This document shows positions 27,787-37,966 of a stretch of 64,000 nucleotides of DNA, piece by piece. The notes beneath the pieces are model-generated. The model worked only from the letters and a program-made list of their open reading frames with translations. It ran no database searches and was not told the DNA's origin. The position numbers and the translations under genes were made by a program. The stretch is from an uncultured Collinsella sp. Its GTDB lineage: Bacteria; Actinomycetota; Coriobacteriia; Coriobacteriales; Coriobacteriaceae. Location of the stretch: the NCBI GenBank assembly GCA_900551015.1, contig URUI01000001.1, forward strand, positions 1 through 64,000. The letters are read 5' to 3'. Numbering within the stretch: position 1 is the first letter of the stretch; each line of letters opens with the position of its first letter.

Positions 27787-28563
27787 TCAGGCCGCCTCGT
27801 TCCAGCCTGTGGTGGCCTTGGTTACGCTTGTAGCGCCGATACCGGTGATACGGGCAATTTGCTTGACCGTAAGATGGGCCCGCCTGAGCCTTAGCAGACA
27901 GGCATCGCGTTCGGGGCGTGGCAGGGCCTTGAGCAGCGCAGGATCAATGCTCGGCAGGGCCTCGTGTGCGACGGTAAGGGCATCCTCGTCGGGAATCCGT
28001 CGACGCGGAAGAATCTCAACTGACCAGATCCGCTCGGCAACTTCCTTAAGATGCTCGCAATAGCGACGGGAACCCCCGACAATATCGAGCATGGGGGCCG
28101 CATCGCAGATATCAAAGGGATCGTATCCCAGCTGGTATGCCTTGTAGCTTGACCAGCGGTAGGCATCAAGCGAGTCGAGCGCACCTTTCACGGGATTGAG
28201 ATGGATATAATCGAGCAACTGCACCGCCTGCGTGTCCGACTCGACCGCGACCCGCGAATAGCGATTATCAAACAGGTGGCCCGTTCTTCCGGTTTTCCCA
28301 TTGAAATACTTGGCATAGGCCGTCAGCGCGCACTGCATTGCCTTTGAAAGGTTGTCAAATGGATCATCAACCATCAAATGAAAGTGGTTGTCCATAAGGC
28401 ACCAAGCCAACACCGCCACTTCAAGGCGCGCAAACCTGTCCGAGATATCCGATAGGAAACGATAGCGGTCGGAATCATCTTCAAAAATAATCTGTTTGGA
28501 GTTGCCGCGGTCAAAGACGTGGTAATAGCCGGTAATCGAAACGGCGCGGGCGCATCGGGGCAT
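27787..28563 (-). CDS. REP-associated tyrosine transposase (Y1, IS200-like superfamily)
   Basis: HUH single-strand transposase. CLMDNHFHLMV holds the two metal-binding histidines (His60, His62), and AYAKYFN supplies the probable catalytic tyrosine (Tyr83 or Tyr86), followed by GRTGHLFDNRY. The 258-residue protein also has a C-terminal DnaA-like/HTH stretch (LTVKQIARITGIGATSVTKA) used for DNA recognition. The chosen ATG has AAAGGAG. All key residues are present, so it may be active. Confidence 0.88.
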   Translation of the reverse strand: MPRCARAVSITGYYHVFDRGNSKQIIFEDDSDRYRFLSDISDRFARLEVAVLAWCLMDNHFHLMVDDPFDNLSKAMQCALTAYAKYFNGKTGRTGHLFDNRYSRVAVESDTQAVQLLDYIHLNPVKGALDSLDAYRWSSYKAYQLGYDPFDICDAAPMLDIVGGSRRYCEHLKEVAERIWSVEILPRRRIPDEDALTVAHEALPSIDPALLKALPRPERDACLLRLRRAHLTVKQIARITGIGATSVTKATTGWNEAA

Positions 28564-28692
28564 AATCTCTCCTTTCAAAGCTGTACAGGCAACACCTAAA
28601 AGGAGAGAAGCAACGCGAAATGCTGAGCCTGTGACCTATTTATATCCAATGAGCGGCAAAAACAGGCCCAGAACGGCAAAATGGCAAATCGA

Positions 28693-28742
28693 TGTCTGTC
28701 CCCAATGAGTGAAACCACTCATGTAAGTCTGTCCCCAATGAG
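28693..28742 (-). repeat. Right REP-like inverted repeat
   Basis: Mirror copy of the left repeat, with a perfect palindrome ATGAGTG-AAAC-CACTCAT between two GTCTGTCCCCAATG boxes. It ends about 30 bases before the adhE operator-like repeats. Confidence 0.85.
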
Positions 28743-28771
28743 CGGGACGATGCACTGGCAGATAGTTTTAG

Positions 28772-28803
28772 TTAAAACGCTTCAGTTTGTTAAAGCGTTT
28801 TAG
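28772..28803 (+). promoter_or_regulatory. Operator-like inverted repeat upstream of adhE
   Basis: TTAAAACGCTT and AAGCGTTTTA form a palindrome with arms of nine bases around about nine bases. Each arm also has the A/T-CG-A/T look of LacI-family half-sites. It lies about 45-75 bases upstream of the -10, so a redox or catabolite regulator acting as activator or repressor is plausible. It is not the usual Rex consensus. Confidence 0.5.
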
Positions 28804-28845
28804 TGTGCCTTTTACGGGAATCTTACCGTTCGCCGAATAATTTCT

Positions 28846-28854
28846 TGCTATCAT
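28846..28854 (+). promoter_or_regulatory. Extended -10 promoter of adhE
   Basis: TGCTATCAT, the same nine bases as in the rpsB promoter. The start of transcription is expected near 28861, giving a 34-base leader with AAGGAG. The -35 is poor, which fits dependence on an activator. Confidence 0.6.
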
Positions 28855-28894
28855 GCAAGACGTAGGGTAAATCTCCGATCGCAAGGAGACACAA

Positions 28895-31543
28895 ATGGTG
28901 AAAAAGTCACCGGAAAACACTACTCCCGCAATTGTGGACAACGTAGAGGCGCTTGAGGCTAAGCTCGCTCAGATGCGAGAGGCCCAGGCGCTTTTTGCTA
29001 CGTACACGCAGGAGCAGGTCGACAAGATCTTCTATGAGGCCGCCATGGCCGCCAACAAGGCTCGTATCCCGTTGGCGAAGATGGCCATCGAGGAGACCGG
29101 CCGCGGCGTTCTTGAGGACAAGGTCATCAAGAACCACTACGCCGCAGAGTACATCTACAACGCTTACAAGAACACCAAGACCTGTGGTGTCCTGGAGCGC
29201 GACGAGGCCTACGGCATCACCAAGATCGCCGAGCCCATCGGCATCGTGGGCGCCGTCATCCCGACGACCAACCCCACCTCCACTGCGATCTTCAAGACGC
29301 TGATCAGCCTGAAGACCCGCAACGGCATCATCATCTCCCCGCACCCGGCAGCCGCCAAGTGCACCATCGCCGCCGCCAAGCTCGTGCTTGACGCCGCCGT
29401 CAAGGCCGGCGCCCCCGAGGGCATCATCGGCTGGGTCGATGTCCCCTCCATCGAGCTGACCAACATGGTCATGCGCGACGTCGACATCATCCTCGCCACC
29501 GGTGGCCCGGGCATGGTCAAGGCCGCCTACTCCTCGGGCAAGCCCGCCCTGGGCGTCGGCGCCGGTAACACCCCGGTCGTCATCGACGACACCGCCGACG
29601 TGCTGCTCGCCGTCAACTCCATCATCCACTCAAAGACCTTCGACAACGGCATGATCTGCGCTTCCGAGCAGTCCGTGACCGTCATCGACACCATCTATGA
29701 CCAGGTCAAGGCCGAGTTCCAGAAGCGTGGCTGCTACTTCGTCAAGCAGGGTGCCGAGATGGAGGCCCTGCGTGCCGCCATGTTCAAGAACGGCGCCCTC
29801 GATCACCGCATCCCCGGCATGGCTGCCGCCAAGATCGCCGAGCTCGCCGGCATCGAGGTTCCCGCCAAGACCAAGATCCTGATCGCCGAGGTCACCTCCA
29901 CCGACCCCGCCAAGGAGGAGTTCTCCCACGAGAAGCTCTCCCCGGTCCTGGCCATGTACCACGCCAAGGACTTCCAGGAGGCCGTCGACAAGGCCGAGCA
30001 CCTGGTGCTCGCCGGTGGCCCGGGCCACACCGCCTCTCTGTATGTGCACCCCGCCCAGGCCGAGAAGATCAGCCTGTTCGAGCACGTCATGAAAGCCTGC
30101 CGTATCGTCATCAACACCCCGTCCTCGCACGGCGGCATCGGTGACCTGTACAACTTTGGCATGAAGCCGTCTCTGACCCTGGGCTGCGGCTCCTGGGGCG
30201 GCAACTCCGTCTCCGAGAACGTTGGGGTGAAGCACTTGATCAACGTTAAGACTGTGGCCGAGCGCCGTGAGAACATGCTGTGGTTCCGCGCTCCCGAGAA
30301 GGTCTACTTCAAGAAGGGTTCCACGCCCGTCGCCCTCGACGAGCTCGGTACCGTCATGGGCAAGAAGCGCGCCTTCATCGTCACCGACCAGTTCCTCTTC
30401 AAGAACGGCAACACCCGCGCCATCGAGGCCAAGCTCGACGAGATGGGCATCGCCCACGATTGCTTCTACGACGTCGAGCCCGATCCGTCGCTGCAGTGCG
30501 CACGTCGCGGCGCCAAGCAGATGGCCCTCTTTGAGCCTGACGTGATCATCGCCGTCGGCGGTGGCTCCGCTATGGACGCCGGCAAGATCATGTGGATGAT
30601 GTACGAGCACCCCGAGTGCAAGTTTGAGGACATGGCCATGGACTTCATGGACATCCGCAAGCGTATCTTCACCTTCCCCGAGATGGGCAAGAAGGCCTAC
30701 TTCGTCGCCGTCCCGACCTCTTCGGGTACCGGCTCCGAGTGCACGCCGTTCGCCATCATCACCGACAAGGAGACCGGCATCAAGTGGCCGCTCGCCGACT
30801 ACGCGCTGCTCCCCAACATGGCTATCGTCGACGCCGACAACTGCATGACCGCCCCGCGCGGCCTGACCGCTGCCTCCGGCATCGACGTCATGACCCACGC
30901 CATTGAGTCCTACGTCTCCATCATGGCTTCCGACTACACCAAGGGCCTCTCCGAGCGCGCTGCCAAGCTCGTCTTCGAGAACCTGCCCTCCAGCTTCGAG
31001 AACGGCGCCAAGGACCCGCACGCCCGCGAGGAGATGCACAACGCCTCCTGCATGGCCGGTATGGCCTTCGCCAACGCCTTCCTGGGCCTCAACCACTCCA
31101 TGGCTCACAAGCTCGGCGCCTTCCATCACCTGCCCCACGGCCTCGCCAACGCCGTCATCCTGACTCGCGTCATGCGCTACAACGCCGCCGAGGCTCCCGT
31201 CAAGATGGGCACGTTCTCCCAGTATCCTTACCCCAACGCGCTGCACAACTACGCCGAGATGGCCAAGTACTGCGGCATCGAGGGCAAGGACGACAAGGAG
31301 GTCTTCGAGAACTTCATCACGAAGCTCGAGGAGCTCAAGGACTTCATCGGTGTCAAGAAGACCATCGCCGACTACGGTGTCGACGAGCAGTACTTCCTCG
31401 ACACCCTCGATGAGATGACCGAGCAGGCATTCAACGACCAGTGCACCGGCGCTAACCCGCGCTATCCGCTCATGAGCGAGATCAAGGAGCTCTACCTGGA
31501 CGCCTACTACGGCCGCGAGCCCCAGGATTACGCCGTCTGCTAG
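28895..31543 (+). CDS. adhE: Bifunctional acetaldehyde-CoA / alcohol dehydrogenase
   Basis: Reduces acetyl-CoA to acetaldehyde and then ethanol, regenerating NAD+ in fermentation; AdhE forms spirosomes. The N-terminal aldehyde dehydrogenase half carries the catalytic Cys255 in NGMICASEQSV. The C-terminal iron alcohol dehydrogenase half starts near residue 460, with the NAD motif GGGSAMDAGK (about 550-560) and the iron-binding histidines in NHSMAHKLGAFHHLPHG. The 882-residue length is full. Codon use is strongly biased to C/G-ending codons (GCC, AAG, ATC), which suggests high expression. The ATG has AAGGAG. A hairpin without a T-tract separates it from the next gene. Confidence 0.97.
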   Translation: MVKKSPENTTPAIVDNVEALEAKLAQMREAQALFATYTQEQVDKIFYEAAMAANKARIPLAKMAIEETGRGVLEDKVIKNHYAAEYIYNAYKNTKTCGVLERDEAYGITKIAEPIGIVGAVIPTTNPTSTAIFKTLISLKTRNGIIISPHPAAAKCTIAAAKLVLDAAVKAGAPEGIIGWVDVPSIELTNMVMRDVDIILATGGPGMVKAAYSSGKPALGVGAGNTPVVIDDTADVLLAVNSIIHSKTFDNGMICASEQSVTVIDTIYDQVKAEFQKRGCYFVKQGAEMEALRAAMFKNGALDHRIPGMAAAKIAELAGIEVPAKTKILIAEVTSTDPAKEEFSHEKLSPVLAMYHAKDFQEAVDKAEHLVLAGGPGHTASLYVHPAQAEKISLFEHVMKACRIVINTPSSHGGIGDLYNFGMKPSLTLGCGSWGGNSVSENVGVKHLINVKTVAERRENMLWFRAPEKVYFKKGSTPVALDELGTVMGKKRAFIVTDQFLFKNGNTRAIEAKLDEMGIAHDCFYDVEPDPSLQCARRGAKQMALFEPDVIIAVGGGSAMDAGKIMWMMYEHPECKFEDMAMDFMDIRKRIFTFPEMGKKAYFVAVPTSSGTGSECTPFAIITDKETGIKWPLADYALLPNMAIVDADNCMTAPRGLTAASGIDVMTHAIESYVSIMASDYTKGLSERAAKLVFENLPSSFENGAKDPHAREEMHNASCMAGMAFANAFLGLNHSMAHKLGAFHHLPHGLANAVILTRVMRYNAAEAPVKMGTFSQYPYPNALHNYAEMAKYCGIEGKDDKEVFENFITKLEELKDFIGVKKTIADYGVDEQYFLDTLDEMTEQAFNDQCTGANPRYPLMSEIKELYLDAYYGREPQDYAVC

Positions 31544-31561
31544 TTCTAGCACGGTTTTAAC

Positions 31562-31596
31562 GGTGGGGGTGCCCGGGTGTTTCACACACCCCCGCC
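31562..31596 (+). promoter_or_regulatory. GC-rich hairpin between adhE and the kinase gene
   Basis: GGTGGGGGTG pairs with CACCCCCGCC (10 bp, one G-U) around 15 bases. No T-run follows, so it is more likely a partial terminator, RNA-stability stem or processing site that sets different levels for the two genes. Confidence 0.55.
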
Positions 31597-31630
31597 GTAG
31601 CTTCTATCGCATCGTTGAAAGGATGCAACC

Positions 31631-32395
31631 ATGCTGCTACCCGATTCCAAGACCGAGCTCGTCCGCCGTGGCAACAAGGTCGTTTACGACCTGGGCGATA
31701 AGATCGTCAAGGTCTTTAACGAGACCAAGCCCGTCTCCGACGTGTTCAACGAGGCTTTGAATCTTGCCCGCATCAATGAGTGCGGCATCCGCAGCCCCAA
31801 GGCGCTCGAGGTTTCTCAGCTCGAGAACGCCAACGGCTGGGCGCTCGTGACCGAGAAGGTCCCGGGTACCACCCTTGCCGAGAAGATGACTGCCGAGCCC
31901 CAGCGCTTCGGTGAGTACCTCGAGATGTTCGTCGACCTCCAGATCGAGATCCATGGCTACACCTCCCCGCTGCTCAACCGTCAGCGCGACAAGTTCGCCC
32001 GTATGATCGACAGTCTGGATCAGCTCAATGCCACCACGCGCTACAACCTTCAGGAGCGCTTGGACGGCATGACCAAGGAGTTCAAGGTCTGCCACGGCGA
32101 CTTCAACCCCTCCAACGTCATCGTTGGCGACGACGGCCAGCTGTACGTCTGCGACTGGGCTCACGCCACCCAGGGCTCCCCTGCTGCCGACGTTGCCACC
32201 ACCTACCTGCTCTTTGCCCTCAACAGCAAGGACCAGGCCGAGGCCTACCTGGAGCTCTACTGCGACCGCGCCGACATGCCCATGCAGGTCGTGCGTCAGT
32301 GGACGAGCATCGTCGCTGCTTCCGAGCTCGCTCGTAAGCGCAACGTGAACGATGAGTTCCTTAAGAACTGGATCGACGTCGTCGATTATCAGTAG
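31631..32395 (+). CDS. Aminoglycoside-phosphotransferase-fold small-molecule kinase, substrate unknown
   Basis: The 254-residue protein has the kinase core of the APH/choline-kinase superfamily. It shows an N-lobe with KIVKVFNETKP and EALNLARI, VTEKVPGTTL, the catalytic loop CHGDFNPSNVIV, and a DWA metal motif with VCDWAHATQGSPAADVATTY. The catalytic and metal-binding Asp residues are present. The ATG follows GAAAGGA. It is 87 bases after adhE and shares its codon bias and final terminator, so it is probably co-transcribed. The real substrate could be a sugar, amine or nucleoside. Antibiotic resistance is not implied. Confidence 0.75.
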   Translation: MLLPDSKTELVRRGNKVVYDLGDKIVKVFNETKPVSDVFNEALNLARINECGIRSPKALEVSQLENANGWALVTEKVPGTTLAEKMTAEPQRFGEYLEMFVDLQIEIHGYTSPLLNRQRDKFARMIDSLDQLNATTRYNLQERLDGMTKEFKVCHGDFNPSNVIVGDDGQLYVCDWAHATQGSPAADVATTYLLFALNSKDQAEAYLELYCDRADMPMQVVRQWTSIVAASELARKRNVNDEFLKNWIDVVDYQ

Positions 32396-32427
32396 TATCT
32401 GAGCGATTTATTTCGCATCGGAGGCAC

Positions 32428-32470
32428 AAAGGAAACCCCGCAGCTCACATGGGCTGTGGGGTTTCCTTTT
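32428..32470 (+). terminator. Intrinsic terminator of adhE-kinase unit
   Basis: AAAGGAAACCCC(G)CAGC pairs with GCTG(T)GGGGTTTCCTTT, and TTTT ends the arm. A very strong stem of about 16 pairs. Confidence 0.9.
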
Positions 32471-32494
32471 AGCGATTGTGCACGCCGTCAAGAT

Positions 32495-32543
32495 TAAAGG
32501 ACGGCCCCGCATCTCCCCGATCTGGAGAAATACGGGGCCGTCC
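32495..32543 (-). terminator. Terminator of the pyrH-proS operon
   Basis: GGACGGCCCCG (32499-32509) pairs perfectly with CGGGGCCGTCC (32533-32543). The minus-strand tail is TTTAATC. It converges with the terminator of the plus-strand kinase. Confidence 0.75.
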
Positions 32544-32573
32544 CGTATATCGAACTGCAAGCGAAATCGCCGA

Positions 32574-34295
<1,722 letters not shown>

Positions 34296-35378
34296 TTATT
34301 TCTCCTCAATAAGCTTGTCGACCTCGGCCATAAGCGCATCGACAATTTGATCCTCAGCTACTTTACCAATGATCTGGCCATGCGAAAAGAGCAGGGCCTG
34401 ACCACGTCCACAAGCAACGCCCAAGTCGGCATCAGAAGCCTCGCCGGGGCCATTAACGGCACATCCCATGACGGCAATCGAAAGCGGCGCGGCATAGTTC
34501 TTAAGCCGCTCGGTTACCTCCTCGGCGATTACGATCAGGTTAACCTGACAGCGGGCGCACGTGGGGCACGAGACAATCTCGGGGCCACGGCGACGCAGGC
34601 CCAGCGACTGCAAAATTCCCCAGGCGACCGGCGGCTCCTCAACCGGATCGGCCGTGAGCGAGACGCGCATGGTGTCACCGATACCCTCAGACAGCAGGAT
34701 ACCAAGACCCACCGAGCTCTTGATGGTGCCCTGCAGCTTGGTACCCGCCTCGGTAACGCCCAGGTGAAGCGGAACGTGGGGAATCTCACGCGACAGGGCT
34801 CGATAGGTATCGAGCGTCGTTTGCACGCTATGGGCCTTGGCCGAAAGCACAATGTTCGTAAAGCCGCGGTCTTCAAAATGCTTGACGAAACGCTCACTCG
34901 ACATCACGAGCTTTTCGGGCTGCGTGAGGTCGTCGCGCTCGGCGATATCCTGCTCAAGCGAACCGGCATTGACGCCGATACGAATCGCACAGCCCGTGGC
35001 GCCCGCAGCATCGATCACCGCATCGACCTTGGCCCAATCGCCGATATTGCCGGGATTGATGCGCAGCTTGGCAGCACCGGCCTCGACGGCACCAATGGCG
35101 AGCTTATGGTTAAAGTGGATATCGGCGACAATCGGCACCGGGGATTCGGCACAGATGGTGCGGAAACCCTCAAGCGCGGCCTCGGTGGGCACGCTCACGC
35201 GCACGATATCGCAGCCAGCCTGCGCCAACGCGCACACTTGCGCAAGCGTTGCCTGGGCATCAGCAGTATCGGTGCAGGTCATGGATTGAACCACCACCGG
35301 CGCGCCGCCACCGATCTGCACGCCGCCCACACGCACGGGGCGCGTCAGCTCGCGAGGCAAAGGATGGGATAAAGACAA
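34296..35378 (-). CDS. ispG: 4-hydroxy-3-methylbut-2-en-1-yl diphosphate synthase
   Basis: Iron-sulfur enzyme of the MEP pathway, forming HMBPP from MEcPP. The [4Fe-4S] ligands are in CPTCARC and GCAVNGPGEASDADLG near the C-terminus; the N-terminal half is a TIM barrel. I chose TTG at 35378, eight bases after GGGGAG, giving 360 residues. A longer frame would start inside rseP. With dxr in the same operon, it shows that isoprenoids come from the MEP pathway. Confidence 0.95.
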   Translation of the reverse strand: MSLSHPLPRELTRPVRVGGVQIGGGAPVVVQSMTCTDTADAQATLAQVCALAQAGCDIVRVSVPTEAALEGFRTICAESPVPIVADIHFNHKLAIGAVEAGAAKLRINPGNIGDWAKVDAVIDAAGATGCAIRIGVNAGSLEQDIAERDDLTQPEKLVMSSERFVKHFEDRGFTNIVLSAKAHSVQTTLDTYRALSREIPHVPLHLGVTEAGTKLQGTIKSSVGLGILLSEGIGDTMRVSLTADPVEEPPVAWGILQSLGLRRRGPEIVSCPTCARCQVNLIVIAEEVTERLKNYAAPLSIAVMGCAVNGPGEASDADLGVACGRGQALLFSHGQIIGKVAEDQIVDALMAEVDKLIEEK

Positions 35379-35391
35379 TCCAAACACTCCC

Positions 35392-36753
35392 CTATAGAAT
35401 AAATCGAAGGATGTCGGAACGAAGCATATAGACAAACAGCAGCGCAAAGAGCGCGATGCCCACATAGCTCACAATCGTCTGGACCTTGAGCGGAAGCTCG
35501 CGGCCCGCAACCTTTTGAATGATCTCGATGACCAGCTTACCGCCATCGAGTGGCGGGATGGGCAGCAGGTTCATAAAGCCAAGCGAGAACGAAATGAGGG
35601 CGGCAAACGAAAGGAACGTGGCAGGGCCGGCAGCAGCAGCCTGTGAGGACATAACGCTAATGCCCACGATTGAAGAGGACTGATCGAGAATCTCCATCGT
35701 ATGCTGCGGCTGGAGCAGGCGCATCACGCCCTCCGCTGTCTGCACGACATAGGAGAAAGACAGGCGAGCCGACGTGATAGGGTCTAAGCGGACCACCTGC
35801 GTAGAGGCATACACACCTAGGCGCTCGTCCTTTTTAAGCGCAACCGTGGTCGAATGCTGCTTGCCGTCACGCTCGTACTCAATGGCGATATCGTCCTTAC
35901 CGGCAGCCTTGCCGATGGCATCGTAAACGTCCATCCAAGTAGAGCACGATACTCCGTCGACCGAAAGGATCGCGTCGCCGCCCTCGATTCCCGCCGCGGC
36001 TGCAATCGAGCCTTCGTCAACCTGGCCGATCACATTGGTATCCTCCGGCATGGTGACGCCTGCGATGGAATAGATGCTCATAAGGAGCAAAAAGCCCGTC
36101 AGGATATTGACGATAATGCCCGCAAGCAGCATAAAGGCACGTTTACCAAAGCCCTGGCCCAAATAGGTATGCGAGCGCTCGCGTGCAAGGAATTCGGCCT
36201 CGCCGCACGGCAGTTCCCATACATCGCCCTCGGCAGTCGCGTGCTCGCGATCGAACCGACAGCCGTCAAAGGTGGTATAACCCGCCGCGTCGCGAGGCAG
36301 GGTCTGGTATTTGGTGGGATAGTAACTGGGCGAAGGCTTTTCCCCTTCTTCATACCAGGGAGCGATGGAGCCCCAGCCCAACAGCAAAGCACAGGCCTCG
36401 AGCACATCCTCCTCAGACAGCTCGAGCTCGACGGCAAGATCGGCCACCGTCACCCGGCCGTGGCGATAGATGGCCGCGAGCACGCGGCCGGCACACGAAA
36501 CATCGGTCGGGTCCATACCGCAAATGGCAGCATACCCACCCAGCAGCAGCGGGGTCACACCAAACTTGGTGCCGATACGGCGAGACGTGTGGTGGATATC
36601 AAAGCGACACGGCAGGCCCAAAAAGAACTCAGTCACCCGGACGCCACAGGCACGCGCCGCCAAAAAGTGGCCGCCCTCGTGCAAAAACACGAGGACGGAA
36701 AGCATCAGCAGGCCCCAAAAGACCGATGAGAAAACGCTCAGAACAGTATCCAT
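35392..36753 (-). CDS. rseP: Site-2 zinc protease RseP with inserted winged-helix-like region
   Basis: Intramembrane protease releasing membrane-tethered regulators. Residues 1-24 are membrane, HEGGH (25-29) holds the zinc ligands, and GVTPLLLGGY (65-74) follows. The second membrane segment is at about 206-228, a PDZ domain follows (about 235-300), and NLLPIPPLDGG lies near the end. Between residues 83 and 190 is an extra stretch, whose first part (RVLAAIYRHGRVTVADLAVELELS) looks like a winged helix. The protein is 453 residues from the ATG, against about 350-420 normally. Start uncertain: TTG at 36768 would add five residues, and neither has well-spaced Shine-Dalgarno. Confidence 0.9.
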   Translation of the reverse strand: MDTVLSVFSSVFWGLLMLSVLVFLHEGGHFLAARACGVRVTEFFLGLPCRFDIHHTSRRIGTKFGVTPLLLGGYAAICGMDPTDVSCAGRVLAAIYRHGRVTVADLAVELELSEEDVLEACALLLGWGSIAPWYEEGEKPSPSYYPTKYQTLPRDAAGYTTFDGCRFDREHATAEGDVWELPCGEAEFLARERSHTYLGQGFGKRAFMLLAGIIVNILTGFLLLMSIYSIAGVTMPEDTNVIGQVDEGSIAAAAGIEGGDAILSVDGVSCSTWMDVYDAIGKAAGKDDIAIEYERDGKQHSTTVALKKDERLGVYASTQVVRLDPITSARLSFSYVVQTAEGVMRLLQPQHTMEILDQSSSIVGISVMSSQAAAAGPATFLSFAALISFSLGFMNLLPIPPLDGGKLVIEIIQKVAGRELPLKVQTIVSYVGIALFALLFVYMLRSDILRFIL

Positions 36754-36778
36754 AAAACGAAAAAGCAATCCTTATGGG

Positions 36779-37966
36779 TTAAGAACAGGTTGCGGCGAGC
36801 ACCTGCGCGGCCTTTTCACGCGCCCAGCCATCGATGTCGCGAAGCTGTTCAAACGAATCGACCGTCTGCGCATCGTGAGCATCCATGCAGGATTCCACAA
36901 TGCGGTCGATATCGGTAAAACTGCAGCCATCATGCAGGAAGGCATCGACGGCCACCTCGTTGGCGGCATTGAGCACGCACGGCATGGTGCCGCCCGTCTT
37001 GCCGGCACGATCGGCCAGCGCAAGGCAGCGGAAGGTATCCATATCGGCCGCGTCAAAGGTAAGCTGCCCCAACTCGCGGAAATCGATACGCGGAGCCGGC
37101 GTATCCCAACGCTCAGGATACGAGAAGGCAAACTGAATGGGAATGCGCATGTCGGAGGCACCGAGATGAGCCATCACAGAGCCGTCGGCAAACTCGACCA
37201 TGGAGTGAATCTTCGACTGGCGCTGCACGACCACGTTAATGAAATCGAGATCGCAGCCAAACAGATGCATGGCCTCGATACGCTCCAGGCCTTTGTTCAT
37301 GAGGGTGGCGGAGTCAATCGTGATCTTGGCCCCCATAGCCCACGTAGGATGCGCCAGGGCATCGGCGCGCGTCACGCGATCGAGCTCGTCACGCGTGCGG
37401 CCAAAGAACGGACCGCCCGAGCAGGTGAGCCAAATACAGTGAGCCTCGCGCGGATTCTCGCCCAGATAACACTGGTAGATGGCAGAATGCTCGGAGTCGA
37501 CCGGGATAAGCTGACCCGGCTGTGCCAACGGCATCAGGAGATCGCCACCGACGACGAGTGACTCCTTGTTGGCCAGGGCAAGACGCTTGTTCGAGGTCAG
37601 GGCAGCATGGCTCGCCTCGAGACCGGCAGCGCCCACGATGGCCACGACCACGCAGTCGACATCATCGCGGCATGCGAGCTCGCACACGGCCTGCGCGCCA
37701 ACGCCGAGCTCCGTGCCCTCGGGCAGTTCCTGCAGTACCGCGTCGGCGCCATGGGAGGCGTCCGCCACGGCAACCGCCGAAACCGAGAACTCACGGGCGG
37801 CGGCAACGAGCTCGGGGGTGCTGGAGTTAACGGACAGCGCCGTCACCTGCAGACGATCGGCATGCTGGCGGCACACGTCGAGCGCCTGAGTACCGATAGA
37901 ACCCGTACAGCCCAGAATGGCAACGCGAAGACGCCCATCGGGACCGTAGGTGGTCTGATACGCCAT
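36779..37966 (-). CDS. dxr: 1-deoxy-D-xylulose 5-phosphate reductoisomerase
   Basis: Second step of the MEP isoprenoid pathway (DXP to MEP with NADPH). The NADPH motif AILGCTGSIGTQALDV is at residues 14-29, and PVDSEHSAIYQ with the metal-binding Asp/Glu residues is in the middle. The length is 395 residues. Its ATG shares one base with the cdsA stop (TAATG). The cdsA-dxr-rseP order is strongly conserved in Gram-positives. Confidence 0.97.
   Translation of the reverse strand: MAYQTTYGPDGRLRVAILGCTGSIGTQALDVCRQHADRLQVTALSVNSSTPELVAAAREFSVSAVAVADASHGADAVLQELPEGTELGVGAQAVCELACRDDVDCVVVAIVGAAGLEASHAALTSNKRLALANKESLVVGGDLLMPLAQPGQLIPVDSEHSAIYQCYLGENPREAHCIWLTCSGGPFFGRTRDELDRVTRADALAHPTWAMGAKITIDSATLMNKGLERIEAMHLFGCDLDFINVVVQRQSKIHSMVEFADGSVMAHLGASDMRIPIQFAFSYPERWDTPAPRIDFRELGQLTFDAADMDTFRCLALADRAGKTGGTMPCVLNAANEVAVDAFLHDGCSFTDIDRIVESCMDAHDAQTVDSFEQLRDIDGWAREKAAQVLAATCS

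Larger units (their letters stand above)
27684..28742 (-). mobile_element. REP-associated transposase unit (RAYT with its own REPs)
   Basis: A single Y1 transposase gene is bracketed by near-perfect 50-bp inverted repeats, each built as two GGGGACAGAC boxes around a hairpin. This is the usual form of a REP-associated tyrosine transposase locus, which spreads REP sequences rather than moving as a classical IS. The insertion lies between the rpmB terminator and the adhE promoter and interrupts neither. Confidence 0.8.

Noticed and set aside
29630..31585. Minus-strand open frame opposite adhE
   Set aside because: Antisense of adhE, whose codon bias leaves the opposite strand open; no Shine-Dalgarno or domain.
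31631..32395. Aminoglycoside resistance gene
   Set aside because: Only the general kinase fold is shared; context (adhE, core codon use) shows no sign of a resistance cassette.
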